Source: an uncultured Collinsella sp. | GTDB taxonomy: Bacteria; Actinomycetota; Coriobacteriia; Coriobacteriales; Coriobacteriaceae | Length of the DNA: 33,985 bases | Direction: 5' to 3' | NCBI GenBank assembly: GCA_902482615.1 | Contig: CABTAA010000001.1 | Coordinates: 1-33,985, forward strand | Position numbers and translations under genes: made by a program | Notes under the pieces: model-generated | What the model was told of the DNA's origin: nothing | The model's input: the letters and a program-made list of their open reading frames with translations, nothing else | Databases searched by the model: none | Shown here: positions 23,740 to 30,428 of the stretch, in pieces | Position numbering within the stretch: the stretch's first letter is position 1 | How the letters are laid out: each line of letters begins with the position of its first letter

Positions 23740-25416
23740 ATGGCTGATTCTATGTTCCACCAGCCCGTTATGGGTCGTCGCGCCTTTGTCGGCGGTACCC
23801 TTGCTGCGAGCTCCATGGCTTTTCTTGCCGCATGCGGCAAGAAGGGCGGCGACGCTTCCGGTTCTGAGTCCGGTTCGACGCTGAACTTCTACATCAACAA
23901 CCCGGTCTGCATCGACCCCTACAACGTCCAGGAGGACCAGGGCACTCAGGTCGAGTACCAGCTCTTTGACGCTCTGACCTCTTACGACGCCGAGAAGGGC
24001 GAGATCGTTCCGCTGGCTTGCGAGTCCTTTGAGTCCAACGACGACGCCACCGAGTTTACCTTCAAGATCAAGAAGGCCAAGTTCCACAACGGTGACGACG
24101 TTACCTCCAAGTCCTTCAAGCTCGGTTGGGAGCGTCTGGTCAACACCAAGTCGGCCATCGCTACCGAGTACGGCCCTTCCGAGGTTTCCTATCACCTTTC
24201 CATGGTCGAGGGCTATGACGACCTGCTTGCCGGTAACGCTACCGAGCTCAGCGGTGTTACCTGCCCCGACGATGAGACCCTCGTCGTCAAGCTGTCTTCC
24301 GCTTACGCCGACTTCCCCTTCGTCGCCTCTCACCCGGCTCTGGCCCCGGTTCCCGAGTGCGCCGAGTCCGATGTTAAGAGCTTCTACCTTGCCCCGGTCG
24401 GTAACGGCCCGTTCATGATGGACGGCAAGTGGGAGGATGGCCAGGAGATCAACGTCAAGAAGTTCGACGATTACTATGGCGACAAGGCCAAGATCGATGG
24501 CATCCACTTCCAGGTCATCAAGGACATGGAGACCGCTTACAAGGAGTTCCAGGCCGGTAACCTCGATGTCTGCGACGTTCCCGTCGCTCAGATCGATGCC
24601 GCCAAGAAGGATCGCGGCGTGTCCAAGGACGGCTACACCATGGGTGACGGCGAGCGCATGCTGCTCGGCGTAGAGCCTTCCACCTACTACCTGACCTGCA
24701 ACAACACGGCCGAGCCGTTCAACAACGCCGACCTTCGTAGGGGCATCTCCCTGGCCATCAACCGTGAGGCCATCTGCAAGACCATCTTCAAGGGTACCCG
24801 TACCCCCGCCGACGGCATTGTTCCTCCGGGCATCGATGGCTACAAGGAGGGCGCATGGGAGTTCTGCGCCTACGACGTCGACAAGGCTAACGAGTACCTC
24901 GACAAGGTCGCTCCTGCCGGTGCCAACGGTGACCGTGGCATTAACGTGACTCTGTCTTACAACCAGGACGGCGGCCACAAGGAGATCATGGAGTCCATCA
25001 TCGGCGACCTCGCCAAGGTTGGCGTTACCGCTACTTCCGATACCCCTGAGTGGTCTGCCCTGCTCGAGCAGTACCAGAACTTCAACTATCAGTTCGGTCG
25101 TCTGGGCTGGATTGCCGACTACCCGATCATGGACAACTTCCTGTATCCGCTGTTCCACTCCGACTCCCTCGGTGGCGACAACCGTTCTGGTTACAACAAC
25201 CCCGAGTTCGACGCCAAGCTCGACGAGGCTCGCACTACGGTTGACGACAAGGAGCGCGTCGCTAAGATGCAGGAGGCCGACGCAATGGTCGCTGCCGACT
25301 GCCCGGTCATCCCGGTGATGTTCTACACGCACACCCTCGCCGGCTCCGATCGCATCAAGCACCTCTATGTCGATCCGCAGAAGCACGCCGATCTGGGTAC
25401 CGCTGAGCTCGCCTAA
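23740..25416 (+). CDS. oppA: oligopeptide ABC transporter substrate-binding lipoprotein
   Basis: A 558-residue SBP family 5 protein. It has an N-terminal twin-arginine-like signal (GRRAFVGG, R13-R14), a short hydrophobic region and lipobox LAAC with Cys32, then a Gly/Ser linker, so it is an anchored extracytoplasmic lipoprotein. The core shows the OppA pattern (PLACESFESND, then TFKIKKAKFHNGDDVTSKSF) and the C-terminal segment DNFLYPLFHSDS, which resembles OppA/MppA peptide binders more than the sialic-acid type at 5763. The ATG at 23740 is fixed by AAGGAGG five bases upstream. Codon choice is strongly biased, suggesting high expression. Exact peptide preference is unknown. Confidence 0.88.
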   Translation: MADSMFHQPVMGRRAFVGGTLAASSMAFLAACGKKGGDASGSESGSTLNFYINNPVCIDPYNVQEDQGTQVEYQLFDALTSYDAEKGEIVPLACESFESNDDATEFTFKIKKAKFHNGDDVTSKSFKLGWERLVNTKSAIATEYGPSEVSYHLSMVEGYDDLLAGNATELSGVTCPDDETLVVKLSSAYADFPFVASHPALAPVPECAESDVKSFYLAPVGNGPFMMDGKWEDGQEINVKKFDDYYGDKAKIDGIHFQVIKDMETAYKEFQAGNLDVCDVPVAQIDAAKKDRGVSKDGYTMGDGERMLLGVEPSTYYLTCNNTAEPFNNADLRRGISLAINREAICKTIFKGTRTPADGIVPPGIDGYKEGAWEFCAYDVDKANEYLDKVAPAGANGDRGINVTLSYNQDGGHKEIMESIIGDLAKVGVTATSDTPEWSALLEQYQNFNYQFGRLGWIADYPIMDNFLYPLFHSDSLGGDNRSGYNNPEFDAKLDEARTTVDDKERVAKMQEADAMVAADCPVIPVMFYTHTLAGSDRIKHLYVDPQKHADLGTAELA

Positions 25417-25512
25417 GAGTTTGCAGCTTCCGTGAGGGTCAAGTATTTACGTAGACCTCATGGGAAACATACAGTTCTCCCTAACCTGGGGTAAACTGGC
25501 TGATGGTAATTT

Positions 25513-25542
25513 TGGGATGCCGGTCTGGCGATCGGCATCCCA
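25513..25542 (+). terminator. 10 bp hairpin between oppA and oppB
   Basis: TGGGATGCCG (25513-25522) pairs perfectly with CGGCATCCCA (25533-25542) around a 10-base loop. No T-tract follows. Same position and same loop size as the hairpin after the nan binding-protein gene (7437-7470), so the likely role is partial termination or 3' protection of the abundant oppA message. Confidence 0.65.
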
Positions 25543-25572
25543 TTTAGGTTAATCCCTAGATAGGGGAGTGGT

Positions 25573-26610
25573 ATGGGTAAGTACATCGTTAAACGTGTGC
25601 TTCAGTTCATCCCGGTGTTTTTGGGCGTCACGCTGATTCTGTTCGCCCTCCAGAATATCGTGCCGGGAGATCCGATCAAGCTGATCGGTGGAGACAAGGC
25701 TCTGTCCCCCGAGGTGGAGCTTCAGCTTCGCGTCCGCTATCACCTGGTCCAGTCGGACGAGGACGGCAACGCGATTCTTGACGAGAACGGCGACCCCGTT
25801 CAAACGTCGCTCGTGGACCGTTACTTGTATTACATGAACGGCCTGCTTCATGGCGATCTGGGCAATTCGTATCAGCGCAAGCTGCCGGTTACGGAAATCT
25901 TTGCCCAGAAGTATCCGTATACGGTCAAACTTGCCGCGTGCGCCATCGTGCTCGAGGCAATCATGGGCATCGGTGCGGGTATCATTTCGGCGGTAAAGCG
26001 ATATTCCTTCTGGGATATTTTGGTAACGCTCACCACGTCGATCCTCGTTGCTGTCCCGGCCTTCTGGCTCGGTATGTTGCTGCAGCTGTTCTTTGGCGTC
26101 ATTCTCAAGGACGCCACGGGCGGTGCATTCTCCATGCCGATCTCGGGTGCCGGCGGTGCCAGCTCTCAGTATCAGGATTGGATGCACTATGTGCTTCCGA
26201 CCATTACGCTGGCTTCGGTTTCGACCGCTTATGCCGCCCGCATTATGCGCTCGCAGCTGCTTGACGTCATGAACCAGGATTACATCCGTACGGCAAAGGC
26301 CAAGGGTCTCTCCAATCGCGCGATCATCATCAAGCATGCGCTTAAGAATGCACTCATCCCCGTCGTTACCTATATCGGTGTCGACTTTGGTGGCATGCTT
26401 TCGGGTGCCATCCTGACCGAGACGGTCTTTAACTGGCCCGGTATCGGCTATGAGGTCTATCGCGCCATTAGCATGCGTGACTGGCCCATCGTTATGGGCG
26501 GCGTTACGCTCATCGTCGTCGTCGTCATGGTGATCAACTTGCTCGTCGATATTAGCTATGCATTCCTCGACCCGCGCATCCGCCTTGGCGGTCCGTCGGA
26601 TAAGGCCTAA
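25573..26610 (+). CDS. oppB: oligopeptide ABC transporter permease OppB
   Basis: The 345-residue inner-membrane permease begins GKYIVKRVLQFIPVFLGVTLILF, with the NIVPGDP motif following. The EAA loop (IRTAKAKGLSNRAIIIKHALKNALIPV) and the ETVFNWPGIG motif near the end are typical of the OppB/DppB family. An extended extracytoplasmic loop (about residues 60-100, including QLRVRYHLVQSDEDGN) is longer than in the nan permease. TAGGGGAG precedes the ATG. It is followed 14 bases later by oppC. Confidence 0.92.
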   Translation: MGKYIVKRVLQFIPVFLGVTLILFALQNIVPGDPIKLIGGDKALSPEVELQLRVRYHLVQSDEDGNAILDENGDPVQTSLVDRYLYYMNGLLHGDLGNSYQRKLPVTEIFAQKYPYTVKLAACAIVLEAIMGIGAGIISAVKRYSFWDILVTLTTSILVAVPAFWLGMLLQLFFGVILKDATGGAFSMPISGAGGASSQYQDWMHYVLPTITLASVSTAYAARIMRSQLLDVMNQDYIRTAKAKGLSNRAIIIKHALKNALIPVVTYIGVDFGGMLSGAILTETVFNWPGIGYEVYRAISMRDWPIVMGGVTLIVVVVMVINLLVDISYAFLDPRIRLGGPSDKA

Positions 26611-26624
26611 GGGAGGTACGTCTC

Positions 26625-27560
26625 ATGCAGGAAACTGATTCTCAGTCTCAGGAGCAGGCTACCGCCACTAAGGCCGCATCTGCTCCCGCCAAGTCCCGCA
26701 CGCTGTGGGGCGACGCTTTTAAGCGTCTTCGTAAGAACAAGCTCGCCGTTATCGGTGTCTGCTGGATCATCATCGTCGTTGTGGTTGCCCTGACCGCAGA
26801 TCTGTGGGCTAAGCCCTGGCTCGGTTCGCCGACGGCTTCCGATTCGACTACCATGGCCGAGACGTCGCTGCTGGCTCCGTGTGCAGAGCACCCGTTTGGC
26901 ACCGACGCCCTTGGTCGTGACATTCTCGTCCGCGTTATCTACGGTGCGCGCGTTTCGCTGTCCGTCGGAATTATGGCCACCGCGATCTCCACGCTGATTG
27001 GTCTGGTCATGGGTGCTCTGGCCGGTTTCTACGGCGGCATCTGGGATACGATCATCATGCGCTGTGCGGATATTTTCCTGGCGTTCCCGTACGTGCTTTT
27101 CGTTGTCGCCATGATCGCCGTTATCGGCCGTGGTCTTCAGAACGTCTTTTTCGCCATCGGCATTCTCGGCTGGCCTTCGATTGCGCGCGTCTTCCGCTCT
27201 GCAATCTTGACGGTCAAGGAAAACGACTATGTTGACGCTGCGCGCGCGATGGGTGCATCTGATGCTCGTATCGTCGTGCGTCACATCTTCCCGAACTCCG
27301 TCGCTTCCATCGTGGTTTACGCGACCATGAACATTGGTGGCGCCATTCTGACCGAGTCCGCTCTGTCCTTCCTCGGTATGGGCGTTATTCCGCCTACGCC
27401 TTCGTGGGGCTCCATGATTCAGGACGGTCAGCAGTATCTTCTGACCGCTCCCTGGATGATGATCATGCCCGGTCTGGCAATTCTTTCGACGGTGCTCGCC
27501 TTCACCCTGCTGGGTGACGGTCTGCGCGACGCCCTCGACGTCAAGATGAAGGACGCATAA
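26625..27560 (+). CDS. oppC: oligopeptide ABC transporter permease OppC
   Basis: A 311-residue permease of the DppC/OppC family. It has a hydrophilic Gln/Ala-rich N-terminal tail (about 25 residues), the conserved FKRLRKNKLAVIG before the first helix, HPFGTDALGRDILVRVIYGARVSL, the EAA loop (VDAARAMGASDARIVVRHIFPN) and ESALSFLGMGVIPPTPSWG. It is a separate gene here, whereas the nan cluster has its OppC-like permease fused to an ATPase. GGGAGG lies upstream of the ATG; oppD begins 2 bases after the stop. Confidence 0.93.
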   Translation: MQETDSQSQEQATATKAASAPAKSRTLWGDAFKRLRKNKLAVIGVCWIIIVVVVALTADLWAKPWLGSPTASDSTTMAETSLLAPCAEHPFGTDALGRDILVRVIYGARVSLSVGIMATAISTLIGLVMGALAGFYGGIWDTIIMRCADIFLAFPYVLFVVAMIAVIGRGLQNVFFAIGILGWPSIARVFRSAILTVKENDYVDAARAMGASDARIVVRHIFPNSVASIVVYATMNIGGAILTESALSFLGMGVIPPTPSWGSMIQDGQQYLLTAPWMMIMPGLAILSTVLAFTLLGDGLRDALDVKMKDA

Positions 27561-27562
27561 GG

Positions 27563-28654
27563 ATGAAGAAGAACAAGAACTATGTGGACCTGAAGGACCA
27601 GCCGGTTCCCGAGGGCCAGCATCTGCTCGAGGTCGATGACCTTAAGATGTATTTCCACACCGAGGATGGCGTTGTTCGCGCTGTCGACGGTGTCTCCTAC
27701 ACGCTCGATCGCGGCGAGACCCTGGGTGTCGTCGGTGAGTCCGGTTCCGGTAAGTCCGTGACCGCCATGACCATCATGGGCCTCATCTCGATGCCTCCGG
27801 GAAAGATTGAGGGCGGCGACGTTCGCTATCGCGGTCGTTCTATCCTCGAAATGACCGAGGAAGAGATGCAGCACATTCGCGGTAACGACATCGCGATGAT
27901 CTTCCAGGATCCTATGACCTCCTTGAACCCGGTCTATAAGATCGGCAAGCAGGTGGGCGAGGGCCTTCGTCTGCACCGTGGTTACTCCAAGCAGGAGGCG
28001 CTCAAGCGCGCCACCGAGCTTTTGGACCTCGTTGGCATTCCCGAGCCCGAGAAGCGCGTCAATGAGTATCCGCACCAGTTCTCGGGCGGCATGCGTCAGC
28101 GCGTCATGATTGCCATGGCTCTTGCCTGCGATCCCGATATCCTGATTGCCGACGAGCCCACGACTGCTCTGGACGTTACCATTCAGGCTCAGATTATTGA
28201 GCTTATGCAGGAAATGCAGGAGAAGAACGGCAACGCCATTATCATGATTACCCATGACCTGGGTGTTGTCGCCGATATGGCCGATAAGATCATGGTTATG
28301 TACGCCGGTCGTCCCGTCGAGTTCGGTACTGCTGAGGAAATCTTCTACGAGAGCCGCCACCCCTACACCTGGGGCCTTATCCGCTCCATCCCGGAGCAGG
28401 CCATCGAAGAGAAGAAGCCTCTTACGCCGATTCACGGCAACCCGCCTTCGCTCATGAACCTGCCTGAGGGCTGCGTCTTCTCTCCTCGCTGCCCCTATGC
28501 GACGGACAAGTGCCGCAAGCAGCGCCCCGAGCGCGTTGTCACCGAGTCTGGTCATTACTCTGCGTGCCACTACTCCGGTGACCCCGAGTTCCTCAAGAAC
28601 GCTCCTGAGACGTCCCGTACGCGCAAGGATTCCAAGAAGGGAGGCGAGGCGTAA
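27563..28654 (+). CDS. oppD: oligopeptide ABC transporter ATPase OppD
   Basis: The 363-residue ATPase has Walker A GVVGESGSGKS (55-65), Q-loop MIFQDPMTSLNP, signature FSGGMRQRVMIAMAL, Walker B ILIADEPTTALD and switch ITHD. The C-terminal oligopeptide-transporter domain keeps the cysteine motif (CVFSPRCPYATDKC and later ACHY) seen in peptide-transporter ATPases, in contrast to the sialic-acid transporter ATPases in this window. It ends with a Lys/Arg/Ser-rich tail. The last base of its stop codon is the first base of the oppF ATG. Confidence 0.94.
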   Translation: MKKNKNYVDLKDQPVPEGQHLLEVDDLKMYFHTEDGVVRAVDGVSYTLDRGETLGVVGESGSGKSVTAMTIMGLISMPPGKIEGGDVRYRGRSILEMTEEEMQHIRGNDIAMIFQDPMTSLNPVYKIGKQVGEGLRLHRGYSKQEALKRATELLDLVGIPEPEKRVNEYPHQFSGGMRQRVMIAMALACDPDILIADEPTTALDVTIQAQIIELMQEMQEKNGNAIIMITHDLGVVADMADKIMVMYAGRPVEFGTAEEIFYESRHPYTWGLIRSIPEQAIEEKKPLTPIHGNPPSLMNLPEGCVFSPRCPYATDKCRKQRPERVVTESGHYSACHYSGDPEFLKNAPETSRTRKDSKKGGEA

Positions 28655-29682
28655 TGGCAGATACCAACGAGCGTACTCCGCTGCTGAAGGTCGAGCACCT
28701 CTCTAAGGAGTTTCCCGCTGAGTCCGGCATGTTCGCCAAGCGCTTCTCCAAGCGTGTCGTCTCTGCTGTGAATGACATTTCGTTCGAGATTTATCCAGGT
28801 GAGACCTTTGGCCTGGTCGGCGAGTCTGGTTGCGGTAAGTCCACCACGGGCCGTACCATCATGCGCCTGACCAAGCCGACCGCCGGTAAGGTGTTCTTCC
28901 AGGGTAAAGATGTTGCCGAGATGAGCAAGCATGAGATCAAGGACATGCGTCGCGAGATGCAGTTTATCTTCCAGGATCCTTATGCTTCGCTGAATCCCCG
29001 CATGACCATCGGCGAGATCGTCTCCGAGCCCATGACCATTCACGGTGTGGGCACCAAGGAGGAGCGCATTGAGCGTGTCCGCGAGCTTCTCGACGTTGTC
29101 GGACTGAACCCCGAGCACATCAACCGCTATCCGCACGAGTTCTCAGGCGGCCAGCGCCAACGTGTCGGCATCGCCCGCGCGTTCGCTCTGAAGCCCAAGC
29201 TGATCATCTGCGACGAGCCTGTCTCTGCACTTGATGTATCCATTCAGGCCCAGGTTCTGAACCTTCTTAAGGAGCTCCAGGACAAGTTCGGTACGGCTTA
29301 TCTTTTCATTGCTCACGACCTCTCTGTCGTACAGCACATTTCTGATCGCGTTGCCGTTATGTATCTGGGTAAGATGGTTGAGGTTTCGGACTGGAAGACG
29401 CTCTATAGCGAGCCCCACCATCCGTACACGCAGTCGCTGCTGTCTGCCGTGCCGGTTCCCGATCCGGATATCCAGAAGACCCGTAAGCGCATCATCCTCG
29501 CCGGCGATCCGCCGTCACCGTTGGATCCGCCGACCGGTTGCCGTTTCCACACCCGCTGCCCGATCGCGCAGGGTATTTGCTCTGAGAAGCTTCCCGAGTT
29601 TAAGGAAGTTGCCCCGGGCCACTGCTGCGCGTGCCACTTCGCGGAGCCGTTCCCGATCAAGGAATCGCACATCGACCTGTAG
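28654..29682 (+). CDS. oppF: oligopeptide ABC transporter ATPase OppF
   Basis: The 342-residue ATPase has Walker A GLVGESGCGKS (53-63), FIFQDPYASLNPRMTIGEI, signature FSGGQRQRVGIARAF, Walker B LIICDEPVSALD, switch IAHD and a C-terminal cysteine-rich extension (CRFHTRCPIAQGIC, CCACHF). It forms a heterodimer with OppD. It starts within the oppD stop (1-base overlap) and is the last gene of the operon. The 29699-29830 hairpin begins 17 bases after the stop and probably ends the transcript. Confidence 0.94.
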   Translation: MADTNERTPLLKVEHLSKEFPAESGMFAKRFSKRVVSAVNDISFEIYPGETFGLVGESGCGKSTTGRTIMRLTKPTAGKVFFQGKDVAEMSKHEIKDMRREMQFIFQDPYASLNPRMTIGEIVSEPMTIHGVGTKEERIERVRELLDVVGLNPEHINRYPHEFSGGQRQRVGIARAFALKPKLIICDEPVSALDVSIQAQVLNLLKELQDKFGTAYLFIAHDLSVVQHISDRVAVMYLGKMVEVSDWKTLYSEPHHPYTQSLLSAVPVPDPDIQKTRKRIILAGDPPSPLDPPTGCRFHTRCPIAQGICSEKLPEFKEVAPGHCCACHFAEPFPIKESHIDL

Positions 29683-29698
29683 TCGGTTGTTATCGTCC

Positions 29699-29830
29699 GG
29701 GCCCGTGCTGGACTTAGTTTTCAGAACGTCCTCGACCATGGAAACCCCCTTATCCTGCTCCTTCGGAGCTGCGGATAAGGGGGTTTCCTGGTCTGCGGAA
29801 TGTTCTGAAAACTAAGTCCAGCACGGGCCC
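29699..29830 (+). repeat. 132-base near-perfect giant hairpin after oppF
   Basis: A perfect 29 bp outer inverted repeat (29699-29727 with 29802-29830) encloses a 12/13-base internal loop and a perfect 16 bp inner repeat (29740-29755 with 29773-29788). The 17-base apex itself contains GCTC-CTTCG-GAGC. The outer arms begin and end with GGGCCC. The inner stem, with GGGGGTTT on its 3' side, may terminate the opp operon. The long perfect outer arms far exceed what a terminator needs. No target-site duplication flanks it. Confidence 0.93.
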
Positions 29831-29894
29831 TGTGTTACCACTGCAGAGGGGTGCGATTCCTTGATCGCTCACTTTATCTAATAAGAAATTTAGT

Positions 29895-29920
29895 GAGGCC
29901 GGAGCTTTAGCTCCGGCCTC
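29895..29920 (+). terminator. perfect 11 bp hairpin in the oppF-tRNA-Leu spacer
   Basis: GAGGCCGGAGC (29895-29905) and GCTCCGGCCTC (29910-29920) pair perfectly around a TTTA loop. No T-tract follows, so it could be a terminator of a short transcript, or part of a structured region. Confidence 0.55.
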
Positions 29921-29930
29921 CCCATATAAG

Positions 29931-29949
29931 GGCTCGGCAAAGCTGAGCC
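29931..29949 (+). repeat. small hairpin following the 29895 hairpin
   Basis: GGCTCGGC (29931-29938) pairs with GCTGAGCC (29942-29949), 8 bp with one G-U pair and an AAA loop. Two consecutive hairpins here suggest a structured RNA or a double terminator, though no gene or clear promoter is seen in 29831-29894. Confidence 0.45.
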
Positions 29950-30010
29950 ACCAAATTTGTATCAGCCCCCAGAACATGTTTGAGAACTGTGTCCGGAGTA
30001 CATACTCCTA

Positions 30011-30135
30011 GGGCCGGAATGAGGTTGCTTTCCAACGCATTCCGCAGGGGGCGGCATTATTTTGTAGCGCGAAGCGCGGATCAAAATAATGCCGCATGCC
30101 CGAGGACGCGTTGGAAAGCAACCTCATTCCGGCCC
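30011..30135 (+). repeat. 125-base near-perfect giant hairpin upstream of tRNA-Leu
   Basis: A perfect 28 bp outer inverted repeat (30011-30038 with 30108-30135) encloses 12/12-base internal loops and a perfect 14 bp inner repeat (30051-30064 with 30082-30095). The 17-base apex holds GCGC-GAA-GCGC (30067-30077). The architecture matches the 29699-29830 element, but the sequence is unrelated. It begins 329 bases after oppF and ends 41 bases before the tRNA-Leu promoter box. No open reading frame accounts for it. Confidence 0.93.
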
Positions 30136-30175
30136 GAACAGGTCATTCTACCTGCGCATTTACAAATTCGTAAAC

Positions 30176-30222
30176 TTTTTTGAAAAAAGTGCTTGCACAG
30201 TTCTCGAATCATAGGTTATTAT
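30176..30222 (+). promoter_or_regulatory. promoter of tRNA-Leu
   Basis: TTTTTTGAAAAAAGT (30176-30190) precedes -35 TTGCAC (30193-30198) and -10 TATTAT (30217-30222) with an 18 bp spacer. The A/T-rich box resembles an UP element and recurs before tRNA-Gly at 33647. The transcript would begin about 50 bases upstream of the tRNA and includes a small hairpin (about 30236-30262). Confidence 0.8.
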
Positions 30223-30279
30223 CTTCCTCGTTGAACGCGCGGGTCCAACAAAACGGACCGCGAATCAACAACATAGCAT

Positions 30280-30369
30280 GTCGGAGTGGCGGAATTGGCA
30301 GACGCGCTAGCTTGAGGTGCTAGTGACCGCTTTTTGGTCATGCGGGTTCAAGTCCCGCCTCCGACACCA
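30280..30369 (+). tRNA. tRNA-Leu (GAG)
   Basis: A class II tRNA: acceptor GTCGGAG pairs with CTCCGAC, and the long variable arm (GTGACCGCTTTTTGGTCAT) is typical of leucine tRNAs. The anticodon stem CTAGC/GCTAG encloses loop TTGAGGT, giving anticodon GAG. The T-arm carries GGTTCAAGTCC. CCA is encoded (30367-30369). Confidence 0.96.
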
Positions 30370-30380
30370 TCGCATTTGAG

Positions 30381-30402
30381 AAGCCTCTTCGGAGGCTTTT
30401 TT
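30381..30402 (+). terminator. terminator of tRNA-Leu
   Basis: AAGCCTC-TTCG-GAGGCTT with a T-tract through 30402, 12 bases after the tRNA. Confidence 0.92.
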
Positions 30403-30428
30403 GTTACCGATAGACGGTGGGGTCCACG

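Noticed and set aside
29831..29894. Possible small RNA gene ending in the hairpins at 29895-29949
   Set aside because: No convincing promoter is seen and the hairpins lack T-tracts; it is kept only as a structured stretch.
29699..30135. CRISPR array or an insertion sequence
   Set aside because: There is no repeat-spacer periodicity, no transposase frame and no target-site duplication; the signals are paired arms of two unrelated hairpins.
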